From GMQP-bins7 sp963776565 (GTDB lineage: Bacteria > Actinomycetota > Thermoleophilia > Gaiellales > Gaiellaceae), in contig CAVZNF010000002.1 in assembly GCA_963776565.1 (NCBI GenBank), positions 124,001 to 188,000 on the forward strand: a stretch of DNA of 64,000 nucleotides, given 5' to 3'. Of the stretch, positions 1 to 11,402 are shown in pieces. The notes under the pieces were generated by a model. That model made no database searches. It saw nothing but the letters and a program-made list of their open reading frames with translations, and was not told where the DNA came from. Numbering within the stretch: position 1 is the first letter of the stretch; each line of letters begins with the position of its first letter. The position numbers and the translations under genes were made by a program.

Positions 1-2
1 TC

Positions 3-590
3 CACTGGCAGGAGGTCGACACCGCTCTCGGCTCGTTCGGCCAGAATGCGTGGCACGGGTTCTGGGGCGTCGTGATGGGGATCCTCACGATCGTCCTCGT
101 GGCTCGCATCGCCGCGAGGCTCGCGGCGGTGGACGTTCCGATTCCCTTGTCGTTCGCGACGACGAGCTTCGTGCTCGGCATCCTCATCGCGATTTGCGCC
201 GTCCTGAAGCTCCTCACCGACGACTACCGGAACTTCTGGGCGTTCATCGGCGTCGGTCTCGCGATCGCCGTCGCCATCGGCGCGTGGCTCGAGGTTCAGG
301 AGGCAGGCGGAATCGAGTCGCTCAAGAGCGACGCGAGCAGCCTTGGATCGAGCGCCTCCGCAATGGCGGGCTCCGCCGCTGCGGCCGACGCACCCTCGAC
401 TCCGGCTCCGGCTCCGGCCGCGCCGGCTCCCGAACCGCCTGCAGCAGCGGATACCGCACACGATGCAACAGGGACTGCGGCGAGCGGGGCCCCGGACACG
501 GCCCCGGAAGCAGCTGACGCGCCTTCGGACGCGGCGGATGCGGCCTCGGACGCAACGAGCGACGAGCCGTCGACCGAGCGGGAGAGCTAA
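3..590 (+). CDS. Small multi-pass membrane protein with Ala/Pro/Asp-rich tail (5' partial)
   Basis: The reading frame is open to the left edge of the window, so the N-terminus is missing; an internal ATG at 72 is not the true start. Visible are three hydrophobic segments (around GFWGVVMGILTIVLVARI, then TTSFVLGILIAICAVLKLL and FWAFIGVGLAIAVAIGAWL), followed by about 85 residues of Ala/Pro/Glu/Asp-rich, probably disordered and extracytoplasmic or cytoplasmic, sequence. It aligns by eye with the gene that follows (shared AW, VPxP, AVxKxLTD and LAxAVxxGxxL positions), so the two are tandem paralogues. No function is known to me. Confidence 0.75.
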   Translation, partial: HWQEVDTALGSFGQNAWHGFWGVVMGILTIVLVARIAARLAAVDVPIPLSFATTSFVLGILIAICAVLKLLTDDYRNFWAFIGVGLAIAVAIGAWLEVQEAGGIESLKSDASSLGSSASAMAGSAAAADAPSTPAPAPAAPAPEPPAAADTAHDATGTAASGAPDTAPEAADAPSDAADAASDATSDEPSTERES

Positions 591-610
591 CCCGCTCGAA
601 CCCACGACGT

Positions 611-640
611 CCGCCGCGGCGCAAGGACGCGCCGCGGCGG
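611..640 (+). terminator. GC-rich 12-bp perfect hairpin after first gene
   Basis: Positions 611-622 and 629-640 are perfect reverse complements (12 bp) around a 6-nt loop, 20 nt after the stop of the first gene. There is no U-tract, as is common for actinobacterial terminators. A role as terminator is inferred from position. Confidence 0.55.
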
Positions 641-768
641 AGGCGTGCGCAGGAGGTCTTCGAAAGCTCCTGCAAATGCCCTATTTGGCGCATTCCCGAG
701 TACCCTGTGACGCGTAGGGATCGGACAGCGGCCGTCCGAAGCTGATTCACGACGCCGAAAGGATTCCG

Positions 769-1227
769 ATGGCGAACTTCAAGGCCCTCTCACGAGGCTC
801 TCAGCTCGTCCTCGTCGCCGGCCCGCTCCTGCTCCTCAGCCTGTTCTTCACGTGGCAGAACGTGGAGGTCGACTACGGTCGCGCCGGCGTCGCAACGATG
901 TCGCTCGACGGCTGGGATGCGTGGGGGCTGCTCCTGGCCCTGCTTGTCATGGCAACCGTGGCGATCGTCGCGCTCGGAAACTTCACGGAGGTGGAGCTCT
1001 CGGACGACGTTCCCTGGCCGAAGATCACCCTCGGGCTCGGCATGGGGATCCTCGCCGTCGCCGTCGTGAAGAGCCTGACGGACGCCGGCTCGTCGTGGCT
1101 CAGCTACGGCTTCGTCGGACTCGCCGTCGCGGTCTCGGTCGGCACGTACCTCGACTGGGCGGCAACGCGAAAGTCCGACGGCCCGGTTCTCCAGCGCAAG
1201 CGCCGCGGGATCAGCTCAGTCGTTTGA
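769..1227 (+). CDS. Small four-helix membrane protein, paralogue of the preceding gene
   Basis: A 152-residue protein with about four hydrophobic segments (residues 11-27, 50-67, 84-101, 112-128) and a short basic C-terminus ending in RKRRG. The ATG is preceded by an AAAGGA ribosome-binding site at about 7 nt. It resembles the gene just upstream in its central VPWPK-LGLGMGILAVAVVKSLTD block but lacks that protein's long acidic tail. It ends 17 nt before the stop of the opposite-strand acetyltransferase gene (overlap of the 3' ends). Function unknown. Confidence 0.8.
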   Translation: MANFKALSRGSQLVLVAGPLLLLSLFFTWQNVEVDYGRAGVATMSLDGWDAWGLLLALLVMATVAIVALGNFTEVELSDDVPWPKITLGLGMGILAVAVVKSLTDAGSSWLSYGFVGLAVAVSVGTYLDWAATRKSDGPVLQRKRRGISSVV

Positions 1228-1654
1228 CGAGGAGGACGCGGTCCTCCCCAGGACCGTCGTAGTCCTCGACGACACGCTCGACCTCGAATCCCAGCGATTC
1301 GTGGAATGCGACGGATCGCTGGTTCACGGGTGAGGTGACGCAGCGAACGACGGAGCGGCCGTTCGTGCGCGCCTCCTCGAAGAAGCGTTCGTAGAGCGCA
1401 CGGCCCAGACCGGTTCCCCGCGACTCCGGATCGATCCCGACGAAGTGGATGTACGCCTCGTCGTCGGCCGTCTGCGAGAGAAACCCGCAGACGAACCCGA
1501 GGAGCTCGCCGTCGTCCCCCTCGGCGACGAAGCTCGTGCCTTCAAAGTGGATGAAGAACAGTTGGGGCAGCATCGGCGCCATCTCGTGCCCGCCCCACCA
1601 GACGTTGATGCGGCCGATGACGCGCCCGTAGTCGGACGACTTCGCGTGCCGAAT
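1211..1654 (-). CDS. GNAT-family N-acetyltransferase (start codon unclear, possibly ATT)
   Basis: The protein carries the GNAT acetyl-CoA-binding signature (GIDPESRGTGLGRALYERF) and the usual C-terminal SVAFHESLGFEVER. The first conserved residues are IRHAKSSDYGRV. No ATG, GTG or TTG lies in frame near this point; the open frame upstream runs through the end of clpC with shadow-type composition. The best-placed candidate is ATT at 1654-1652, eleven bases after the clpC stop, suggesting translational coupling; an error in a GTC codon two positions earlier is an alternative. The substrate cannot be told from sequence. Confidence 0.8.
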   Translation of the reverse strand: MRHAKSSDYGRVIGRINVWWGGHEMAPMLPQLFFIHFEGTSFVAEGDDGELLGFVCGFLSQTADDEAYIHFVGIDPESRGTGLGRALYERFFEEARTNGRSVVRCVTSPVNQRSVAFHESLGFEVERVVEDYDGPGEDRVLLVKRLS

Positions 1655-1664
1655 GCCGACGGGG

Positions 1665-4208
<2,544 letters not shown>

Positions 4209-4350
4209 CTCCCTCGACGCTCCTTTCGGTCGGTTACCGGAGGAGTCGCCTCTCCCCCGGGTCGAAGGGACGGGTCATCGTAGCCGACTGGTCTCGTGTC
4301 GAGTTTCACACGCCGGGTTCGCCCGACGTCCTCGGTACCCTTCTCGGCCG

Positions 4351-5334
4351 TTGAGCAACAAAGCCTTAATCACGGGTGGCGCCGGATTCATCGGATCGCA
4401 CCTCTCAGAGTTATTGCTCGATGAAGGCCACGAGGTCTGGGTGCTCGACGACCTCTCGACCGGATCGCTGGACAACATCGAGCATCTCCGCGATCGCGAG
4501 GACTTCCATCTGGTCGTCGACTCGGTGCTGCACTGGTCGGTCGTCAACGAGCTCGTCTACAAATGCGACGTCGTCTACCACCTGGCCGCGGCGGTCGGCG
4601 TGCGGCTCATCGTCGAGCAGCCGGTGCAGACGCTGGTGACGAACCTGCGCGGAACCGAGATCGTGCTCGAGCACTGCCACCGCTTCGGCAAACGCGTGCT
4701 CATCGCGTCGACCTCGGAGGTCTACGGCGACCATCGCGAGGAGCGGCCGCTCGTCGAAACCGACCGGCGGATCTACGGCCCGACCACGCAGAAGCGCTGG
4801 GCATACGCCGACTCCAAGGCCATGGACGAGTTCCTCGCCCTTGCCCACCACTCAGAGCACGACCTCGACTGCGTCATCGTGCGCCTGTTCAACACGGTCG
4901 GCCCGCGGCAGAGCGGGCAGTACGGGATGGTCATCCCCACCTTCGTCCAGCGGGCGCTCGCCGGCACGCCGATCGAGATCCACGGCGACGGAGATCAGAC
5001 CCGGTGCTTCTGCCACGTCGCCGACACGATCCGAGGACTCGCGGGACTGATGGACACAGGGACTTCGGGAGAGATCTACAACATCGGGTCGGAGGAGCGC
5101 ATCTCGATCAACGGCCTGGCGAGCCGTGTCCAGGAGCTGACGAGCTCCTCGTCGGAGATCGAGTATGTCGCGTACGACGACGTCTACGGAATCGGCATCG
5201 AGGACATGCTCCACCGCATTCCCTCCACGGCGAAGATTCGCGCGGCGACGGGCTGGGCGCCAGAGCGAACGCTCGACGACATCCTCGGCGACGTCCTCGC
5301 ATTCGAGCGCTCGCGCGTCCAAGCCGCGGCGTAG
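4351..5334 (+). CDS. NAD-dependent nucleotide-sugar epimerase/dehydratase
   Basis: An extended short-chain dehydrogenase of 327 residues. The N-terminus has the NAD-binding GGAGFIGSHL motif, with the acidic LDDLSTG at the end of the second strand (NAD preference). The catalytic YADSK (YxxxK) follows a conserved STSEVYG segment. The best start is TTG at 4351; a TACCCT hexamer at 4336-4341 would place transcription initiation almost on it, so the mRNA may be leaderless. The family includes UDP-glucose 4-epimerase and UDP-glucuronate decarboxylase; the exact sugar is uncertain. Confidence 0.88.
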   Translation: MSNKALITGGAGFIGSHLSELLLDEGHEVWVLDDLSTGSLDNIEHLRDREDFHLVVDSVLHWSVVNELVYKCDVVYHLAAAVGVRLIVEQPVQTLVTNLRGTEIVLEHCHRFGKRVLIASTSEVYGDHREERPLVETDRRIYGPTTQKRWAYADSKAMDEFLALAHHSEHDLDCVIVRLFNTVGPRQSGQYGMVIPTFVQRALAGTPIEIHGDGDQTRCFCHVADTIRGLAGLMDTGTSGEIYNIGSEERISINGLASRVQELTSSSSEIEYVAYDDVYGIGIEDMLHRIPSTAKIRAATGWAPERTLDDILGDVLAFERSRVQAAA

Positions 5335-5340
5335 GGGCGG

Positions 5341-7167
5341 CTAGGCCGCTTCGGCGCCCGCGTCGCGCGTCGATACCGCTGCGTCGAGGCTCTCGCACGC
5401 TCCTGCCGAGAGAAGCTCGCCGACCTCGTCGGCGCCGAGCGGCGGGGAGAAGTGGAAACCCTGTCCGACCCGGCAGCCGAGCCTGCGCAGCTCGGTCGTC
5501 TGGGCCGCTGTCTCCATTCCTTCGGCGACGAGGGAGACGTCGAGCGTCTGGGCGAGGTCGACGATCGCCTGCACGAAGCCCTGGCGGGTTGTGTCGGCGT
5601 CGAGCGCGCTCACGAACGAGCGGTCGACCTTCAGCGTGTGGAAAGGGAGGTCCTGGAGGAGCGAGAGCGACGAGTAGCCCGTCCCGAAGTCGTCGAGCGC
5701 GAGACGAACGCCGAGCAAAGCGACCTCGGCGAGCACCGCCCGCAGCTCCTCGTGCCTGCGCGCGAGCACGCTCTCGGTGAGCTCCAGCGTGAGCGCTTCA
5801 GGAGGTAGCCCCGATGCGGCGAGCGCGGAGCGAACGCTCTCCACGAGGACGCCCGGCCGCACCTGCCGGGTCGAGACGTTGACGTTGAGGGACAGCTCGG
5901 CGGCACCTGGAGTCTCAGCGCGCCAGCGCGCGACCTGTGCGCAGGCTTCCGCGAGAACCCACTTGCCGAGCTCGACGATCTTGCCCGTCTCCTCCGCGAG
6001 CGGGATGAACTCGTCGGGAGGGAGGAGGCCGCGCGTGGGATGCGCCCAGCGGACGAGCGCCTCGACGCCGACGACGGCGCCGCTCTCGAGGTCGACCACC
6101 GGCTGGTAGTGGATGACGAACTCCTCCTCGCAGCGCGCTCGCCGCAGCTCGGCGACCAGCTCGAGGCGCCCCCCGAGATCCTCGGCCATCCGCGGTGCGT
6201 ACAGCACGTACTGCGCCTTGCCCGAAGCCTTCGCCCGGTACATCGCGACATCCGCTGCCCGCATGAGATCGTCCGCGACGGTGCCGAGCGCGATCCCGAC
6301 GCTGGCGGTGACGAATACCTCGCGGCCTTCCAGCTCAAACGGCGTCTGCAGCGACGCGACGATCCGCTCGGCGGCGTCGACGGCCGTCGGTGTGCCCGCG
6401 ACCTCTTCGATCAGGACCGCGAACTCGTCGCCTCCCATCCGCGCAACGGTGTAGCTGGGCGAGAGCGCCTCGCGGAGGCGAACCCCGACGCCGCGCAGCA
6501 GCGCGTCACCGGCGGCGTGACCCAACGTGTCGTTGACGCCCTTGAAATCGTCCAGGTCGAGGAAGAGGACGGCGACCTCGGCCCGAGTCTGCTGGCTGCG
6601 CAGAACGAGCGCGTGCTCGACGCGGTTCGTGAACAACGAGCGATTCGCGAGCCCGGTGAGCGCGTCGTGGAAGGCCTGGTGGCGGAGCTGCTCCTCCGCC
6701 TCGCGCCGGGCAGTGATGTCGAGGAGGTAACCCTGGAGGACGAACTCGCCTCCGTCCGCGACGACGCGAGCCTCGTCCTGCACCCACAGGTAGCGACCGT
6801 CCCGCGTGCGAAGGCGGTACTCGATGAAGAGCGGCTCGCGCGTCGTGTGCGTGCGGTGATGGGCAGCGAGAACGCGCTCGCGATCCTCCGGATGCAGCAG
6901 CTGAACGAAGAGGTCGTCGTTCTCGGCCCACTCGACGGCGGAGTAGCCGAGCATGGGCTCGATCTGCGGGCTCGTATAGACGTTCGAGCTGACGTCGTCG
7001 AGCCGGTCGATGTAGACGGAGAGCGGAAGCTGCTCGACGAGCGAGCGAAAGCGGCCGGCCTCGAGGCGGAGGCCGGGCTCGCCGCCGTTCGCCGCGCTCG
7101 CGCTCGCAGGCGCGCTGTCGCGCGCCGAAGCCGCATTCGGGGGCTGGTTTTCGACCACCGCCTGCAT
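5341..7167 (-). CDS. PAS-GGDEF-EAL cyclic-di-GMP signalling protein
   Basis: 608 residues: an N-terminal PAS/PAC sensor (about 35-165), a GGDEF domain with intact RMGGDEF, and a C-terminal EAL domain with GVEALVRW, an Asn in SLNVN, ELTES, DDFGTGYSSL and the KVDRSF lysine. The residues needed for both cyclase and phosphodiesterase activity appear present. The RxxD inhibitory site normally five residues before GGDEF is absent (SYTVAR there). There is no signal peptide or membrane segment, so it is probably cytosolic. It is divergent from the phosphoribosyltransferase gene. Confidence 0.93.
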   Translation of the reverse strand: MQAVVENQPPNAASARDSAPASASAANGGEPGLRLEAGRFRSLVEQLPLSVYIDRLDDVSSNVYTSPQIEPMLGYSAVEWAENDDLFVQLLHPEDRERVLAAHHRTHTTREPLFIEYRLRTRDGRYLWVQDEARVVADGGEFVLQGYLLDITARREAEEQLRHQAFHDALTGLANRSLFTNRVEHALVLRSQQTRAEVAVLFLDLDDFKGVNDTLGHAAGDALLRGVGVRLREALSPSYTVARMGGDEFAVLIEEVAGTPTAVDAAERIVASLQTPFELEGREVFVTASVGIALGTVADDLMRAADVAMYRAKASGKAQYVLYAPRMAEDLGGRLELVAELRRARCEEEFVIHYQPVVDLESGAVVGVEALVRWAHPTRGLLPPDEFIPLAEETGKIVELGKWVLAEACAQVARWRAETPGAAELSLNVNVSTRQVRPGVLVESVRSALAASGLPPEALTLELTESVLARRHEELRAVLAEVALLGVRLALDDFGTGYSSLSLLQDLPFHTLKVDRSFVSALDADTTRQGFVQAIVDLAQTLDVSLVAEGMETAAQTTELRRLGCRVGQGFHFSPPLGADEVGELLSAGACESLDAAVSTRDAGAEAA

Positions 7168-7232
7168 ACGATCGTCCTGCGCCGCGCCCGGGGAGACCCC
7201 TCGATCGGAGTACGCCGTTCGAGGTCGCCCAT

Positions 7233-7238
7233 TAGGAT
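7233..7238 (+). promoter_or_regulatory. Predicted -10 box for leaderless phosphoribosyltransferase mRNA
   Basis: TAGGAT ends seven bases before the GTG start at 7245. No good -35 is visible. Prediction rests on spacing only. Confidence 0.35.
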
Positions 7239-7244
7239 CGCCCT

Positions 7245-7748
7245 GTGGACACCGGCCCCGCGCGCGAGCTGCTCTCCTGGAGCGAGTTCGGTCAGGCTGC
7301 GCGCGATCTCGCGCGCCAGGTCGCGGACGACGGCTACGAGCCAGACCTCGTCCTCTCGGTCGCGCGTGGCGGTCTCCTCGTCGGCGCCGCGCTCGGTTAC
7401 GCGCTGGACGTCAAGAACACGTGGACGATGAACGTCGAGTTCTACACGGGCGTGGAAGAGCGACTCGACGTTCCCATGATCCTCCCCCCCGTTCCGGAGC
7501 TCGTCGATCTCGAGTCAGCGCAGATGCTCATCGCCGACGACGTCGCCGACACCGGCGAGACGCTCGCGCTCGTGAAGGACTTCTGCGCCGGCAAGGTCGC
7601 CGAGGTGCGCTGCGCCGTCCTCTACGAGAAGTCGCCCTCGATCGTCAAGTGCGAGTACGTCTGGCGGCGCACGGATCTCTGGATCGACTTCCCGTGGAGC
7701 GCTGAGGCCCCGGTCACGCGCGGTCGCCTACCTGCCGTCACCTCGTAG
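7245..7748 (+). CDS. Phosphoribosyltransferase (xanthine/guanine or hypoxanthine type)
   Basis: A 167-residue PRTase with the PRPP-binding signature MLIADDVADTGETL (two acidic residues then D-TG-T) and the N-terminal SVARGGLLVGAAL loop seen in xanthine/guanine PRTases. The GTG start has no Shine-Dalgarno; TAGGAT at 7233-7238 puts the expected transcription start on the GTG itself, so the message is probably leaderless. Its 3' end overlaps lysS by 21 bp, tail to tail. A second, canonical hypoxanthine PRTase lies further along (22.3 kb). Confidence 0.82.
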   Translation: MDTGPARELLSWSEFGQAARDLARQVADDGYEPDLVLSVARGGLLVGAALGYALDVKNTWTMNVEFYTGVEERLDVPMILPPVPELVDLESAQMLIADDVADTGETLALVKDFCAGKVAEVRCAVLYEKSPSIVKCEYVWRRTDLWIDFPWSAEAPVTRGRLPAVTS

Positions 7749-9092
7749 CGCCGGGAACAGGATCACGTCGCGGATCGTCTCGCGACCTGAGAGCAGCATG
7801 ACGAGACGGTCGATTCCGAGCCCGAGCCCGCCCGTCGGCGGCATGCCGTACGAGAGCGCCTCGACGTAGTCCGGGTCGCCGCGCACGCCCTCGACGTGCG
7901 CCGACTGCTCGTCGAAGCGGCGCTGCTGCTCCTCGGCGTCGTTGATCTCCGAATACGCGTTGCCGAGCTCCATCCCGGCAGCGAAGTACTCGAACCGCTC
8001 CGTGATCGACTCGTCGTCGTCGGTGACACGCGCGAAGGGAGAGAGCTCGACCGGGTGGCCGTACACGATCGTCGGCTCGATGAGGCTCGGCTCCACGAAA
8101 TGCCCGAAGGCATGGTCGACGAGCTGCGGCCAATCCTTGTCGGCTTCGGTGTCGACACCGCGCTCGGTGAGCCATGCGCGGAGCTGAGTCTCGTCGCGCG
8201 TCCAGAGCTCGAGCGCCTCGAGCGAGTCGACGAAGCTGACGCGACGCCACGGCGCTTTGAGATCGACCTCATGCCCGCGAAACTGCGCGACCGTCGTTCC
8301 GAGCGTCTCGAGCGCGACCTGCTCGAGCATCGCCTCGATCCGGTTCATCGTGTCGCGGAAGTCGGCGTACGCCTCGTACCACTCGAGCATGGTGAACTCC
8401 GGCTGGTGCTTGTACGAGACGCTCTCGTTGCGGAAGTCCTTGCCGATCTCGTAGACCCGCTCGAGGCCACCGACGATGAGCCGCTTGAGGTAGAGCTCGG
8501 TCGCGATGCGCAGGTAGAGGTCGGTGTCGAGCTCGCTCGAGCGAGTGACGAACGGGTGCGCGAACGCCCCGCCGTAGCGAGGCTGAAGAACGGGTGTCTC
8601 GACCTCCACGAACCCTTCGGCGTCGAGGTACCGACGTATGGCCGAGACGACCTTCGTCCGCAGAAGGAACAGCTCGCGCGACTCCTCGTTCATCAGCAGA
8701 TCGAGGTAGCGCTTGCGGTAGCGGGTCTCCGTGTCGGTGAGGCCGTGGAACGTGTCGGGCAGCGGGCTCGCGTTCCTGGCGAGCACGGTCAGCTCGTCCA
8801 CGGCGAGCGAGGGCTCGCCACGGCGCGACTTCGCGGGATGCCCGACGACGCCGACGACATCCCCGAGATGGACGCCGACGTCACCGATGCGTCCGGTGTC
8901 GCACATGAGCTGGATCCGCCCCGAGCGGTCCACGAGGTCGAGGAAGACGAGCTTGCCCATCTCGCGCCTGGCCATGACGCGACCTGCAAGCCTGCTCGTG
9001 TCCTCGAGCCCGCCGCCCGCCTCGAGCGGCTCAGTCGCAGCACGAACGTCCGCGATCTCGTCCCGATCGGGGAACCGCTTCTGTGCTGTCAT
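7728..9092 (-). CDS. lysS: Lysyl-tRNA synthetase, class II
   Basis: 454 residues. An N-terminal OB-fold anticodon-binding domain (LAGRVMARREMGKLVFLDL) is followed by the class II core with motif 1 around FVEVETPVLQP, motif 2 FRNESVSYKHQPEFTMLEW and motif 3 GLGLGIDRLVML. It charges tRNA-Lys. It is shorter at the N-terminus than the roughly 500-residue Escherichia coli enzyme, but the OB domain is complete. It lies 30 nt downstream of greA, as the second gene of a greA-lysS pair. Confidence 0.96.
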   Translation of the reverse strand: MTAQKRFPDRDEIADVRAATEPLEAGGGLEDTSRLAGRVMARREMGKLVFLDLVDRSGRIQLMCDTGRIGDVGVHLGDVVGVVGHPAKSRRGEPSLAVDELTVLARNASPLPDTFHGLTDTETRYRKRYLDLLMNEESRELFLLRTKVVSAIRRYLDAEGFVEVETPVLQPRYGGAFAHPFVTRSSELDTDLYLRIATELYLKRLIVGGLERVYEIGKDFRNESVSYKHQPEFTMLEWYEAYADFRDTMNRIEAMLEQVALETLGTTVAQFRGHEVDLKAPWRRVSFVDSLEALELWTRDETQLRAWLTERGVDTEADKDWPQLVDHAFGHFVEPSLIEPTIVYGHPVELSPFARVTDDDESITERFEYFAAGMELGNAYSEINDAEEQQRRFDEQSAHVEGVRGDPDYVEALSYGMPPTGGLGLGIDRLVMLLSGRETIRDVILFPALRGDGR

Positions 9093-9122
9093 GACGGCCA
9101 GCCTATCCGGCTGTCCGGAGAC

Positions 9123-9599
9123 CTATGCGGCCTTGATCTCCATGATCTTGAACTTGACCTTCGAGCCCCGCGGCGTCACGACCTCGACCGTCTCGCCCTT
9201 CTTGCGGCCCATGATCGCCTTGCCGACCGGCGACTCGTTCGAGAGCTTCTGCTCGGCGGGATTCGCCTCGGCCGAGCCGACGATGAAGTACTCGACGGTC
9301 TGCTTCGCATCGACATCCCGGAGACGTACGACGGCGCCCACGGAGACAACGCTCGTGTCGACCCGCTTCTTGTCGATGAGCTGGGCGTTCGCGAGGCGCT
9401 CCTCGAGCTGCGCGATACGGTGCTCGAGCATCATCTGCTCGTTCTTCGCGTCGTCGTACTCGGCGTTCTCCGCGATCTCGCCGAACTCACGCGCAGCCGC
9501 GATCCGTTCAGCGACCTCCCGGCGCCTCGTCGTCCGCAGCATGTCGAGCTCGCTCGTCAGCTGCTTGTAGCCCTCGGGAGTGAGGATCACATCCTTCAC
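9123..9599 (-). CDS. greA: Transcription elongation factor GreA
   Basis: 158 residues with the N-terminal antiparallel coiled coil (residues about 5-75, including the acidic NAEYDDAKNEQ tip) and the C-terminal FKBP-like domain with SPVGKAIMGRKKGE. It rescues backtracked RNA polymerase by stimulating transcript cleavage. It is the first gene of a greA-lysS pair and is divergent from dusB. Confidence 0.96.
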   Translation of the reverse strand: MKDVILTPEGYKQLTSELDMLRTTRRREVAERIAAAREFGEIAENAEYDDAKNEQMMLEHRIAQLEERLANAQLIDKKRVDTSVVSVGAVVRLRDVDAKQTVEYFIVGSAEANPAEQKLSNESPVGKAIMGRKKGETVEVVTPRGSKVKFKIMEIKAA

Positions 9600-9711
9600 A
9601 AAACGCCTCCAGAGACGAGATTGCGGGGCCGACCGGCCCCGACAACGGCCGGGAATGGTAGCTACCCCGTTCGAGGAGCGTCAAACCGCTCGCAAGTACG
9701 ATCCGCTGCTC

Positions 9712-10767
9712 ATGATCGACCTCCGTGAGCCCTGGCGGATCGGCCCCGTCGACGTGCCGACGCGCCTCGTCCTCGCCCCCATGGCAGGCGTCAGCGTGCA
9801 GGCGTTCCGCCGGCAGGGGCGCCGTTTCGGCGCGGGGCTCGTCTGCTCCGAGATGGTGAGCTGCGCCGGGATCGAGCACCGCAACGAGAAGACGCTCGGC
9901 TACCTGCGCGTCGCATCCGACGAGCATCCGCTCGCGATCCAGCTCTTCGGCTCGGAGCCGCGTCCGATGGCGGACGCCGCTCGCATGGTCGAGGCAGTCG
10001 GCGCGGACATCGTCGACGTCAACTTCGGCTGCCCGGTGAAGAAGGTCACCAAGACCGGCGCGGGGGCGCACTTGCTCGAAGACCAGGATCGCGCATGCCG
10101 GATCATCGAGGCCATCGCAGACGCCGTCGACGTCCCGGTGACGGTGAAGCTTCGCCGCGGCGTGCAGAACGGCTCACGCGCAGCCCTCGAGCTCGGCCCG
10201 CGGCTCGTCGCGGTGGGTGCGTCGTCACTCACGCTGCACCCTCGCTCGGCGCAGCAGATGTACACGGGCACGGCCGACCACTCCCTCACGTCGGAGCTGG
10301 TCTCGCTCGTCGACGTCCCCGTCGTCGCCTCGGGTGACGTCACCTCGCGCGCCCGCGCCCAGACCGTGCTCGCCACGACCGGCGCGGAGGCCGTGATGGT
10401 CGGTCGCGGCGCACAGGGAAATCCGTGGGCGCTGCGCGAGATCGTGGACGGCGATGCGAAGGATCCCTCTCGTGAAGAGGTGGCGGCCGAGCTCGTGCTG
10501 TTCGTTCGCGAGACGGTGCGCGAGCTGGGAGAGCGCCGCGCCTCGGGGTTCCTCAAGAAGTTCTACGGCTGGTACCTCGGTCGGGGCCGCTTTCCGAAGG
10601 AGTTCAAGCAGGAGCTGCTCCAGCTCGACTCCACGAAGGAGGTCGAGCGGCGGCTGCTTGCGGCGGCGCCGGGAGCGTTCGAGATCGTCGAGCAGCTCGA
10701 GGCGGAGGTTCCGTCGGGTGCGGAGCTGACGCTCGAGCTACCGGTCTCGATCTACGGCGGAGGCTAA
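9712..10767 (+). CDS. dusB: tRNA-dihydrouridine synthase
   Basis: A 351-residue FMN-dependent TIM-barrel enzyme that reduces uridines in the tRNA D-loop. The active-site Cys is in VNFGCPVKKVTKTGAGAHLL; further markers are LAPMAGV near the N-terminus and VMVGRGAQGNPW at the phosphate-binding end. I chose ATG 9712 because the longer frame upstream overlaps the divergent greA leader and has no family similarity; TACGAT at 9697-9702 is a possible -10 box just before it. Confidence 0.93.
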   Translation: MIDLREPWRIGPVDVPTRLVLAPMAGVSVQAFRRQGRRFGAGLVCSEMVSCAGIEHRNEKTLGYLRVASDEHPLAIQLFGSEPRPMADAARMVEAVGADIVDVNFGCPVKKVTKTGAGAHLLEDQDRACRIIEAIADAVDVPVTVKLRRGVQNGSRAALELGPRLVAVGASSLTLHPRSAQQMYTGTADHSLTSELVSLVDVPVVASGDVTSRARAQTVLATTGAEAVMVGRGAQGNPWALREIVDGDAKDPSREEVAAELVLFVRETVRELGERRASGFLKKFYGWYLGRGRFPKEFKQELLQLDSTKEVERRLLAAAPGAFEIVEQLEAEVPSGAELTLELPVSIYGGG

Positions 10768-11402
10768 TCCTCGACGGAGCCGGCGAACGCGGTCGCAACG
10801 CCGAGGCCGATGTAGACCGTGCCCGAGACATAGCGCTGCGCTCGCACGAAGCGCCGTGACCGTCGGAGCATCCCGCCCGCCGTTCCGGCGGCGAGCGCCC
10901 AGAGCGAATCGGTGATCAGCCCGAGAAGCACGAAGAGCAGCCCGAGAAACGCGATCTGGACGGCGGGATGCGGCGCGTTCGGATCCACGAACTGCGGGAG
11001 AAACGCAAGGAAGAAGAGCGCGGTCTTCGGATTGAGCACGTTGACCACGATCCCTTGCGAGAAGGCACGGCGCAGGTTCCGCTCGCCGCCGAGAGCCACG
11101 TCGGGCTCCGCTCGCTTCGAGAGCAGCGTCCAGAGCCCGAGACCGATCAGATAGACGGCGCCAGCGGCCTTGACCGCAGTGAACGCCACGGCCGACGAGA
11201 GAACGAGCGCCGAGAGACCGAGCGTCGCCGCACTCACATGGACGAGCGAGCCGACGTGGATGCCGAGCACCGAGACGAGGCCGGCGCGGCGCCCGTGGTG
11301 TATCGAGCGCGCAACGATGTAGAGGACGGACGGCCCGGGCACGATCAGCAGAGCCAGCGCCGCGACGACGTAGACGCCGATGGCCGGCGGGTCCGGAATC
11401 AC
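10764..11402 (-). CDS. LysE/RhtB-family amino-acid exporter
   Basis: 212 residues, about six membrane segments. The N-terminal segment has LLIVPGPSVLYIVARSIHHGR and the family NPKTALFFLAFLPQFV motif follows the third helix. The GTG start overlaps the coaX stop (GTGA), so it is translationally coupled to coaX. It ends overlapping the dusB stop by 4 bp. The exported substrate is not evident from sequence. Confidence 0.92.
   Translation of the reverse strand: MIPDPPAIGVYVVAALALLIVPGPSVLYIVARSIHHGRRAGLVSVLGIHVGSLVHVSAATLGLSALVLSSAVAFTAVKAAGAVYLIGLGLWTLLSKRAEPDVALGGERNLRRAFSQGIVVNVLNPKTALFFLAFLPQFVDPNAPHPAVQIAFLGLLFVLLGLITDSLWALAAGTAGGMLRRSRRFVRAQRYVSGTVYIGLGVATAFAGSVED

Noticed and set aside
4209..4350. 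CtsR or ClgR box upstream of clpC
   Set aside because: Neither the CtsR direct heptad repeats nor a convincing ClgR palindrome could be found.
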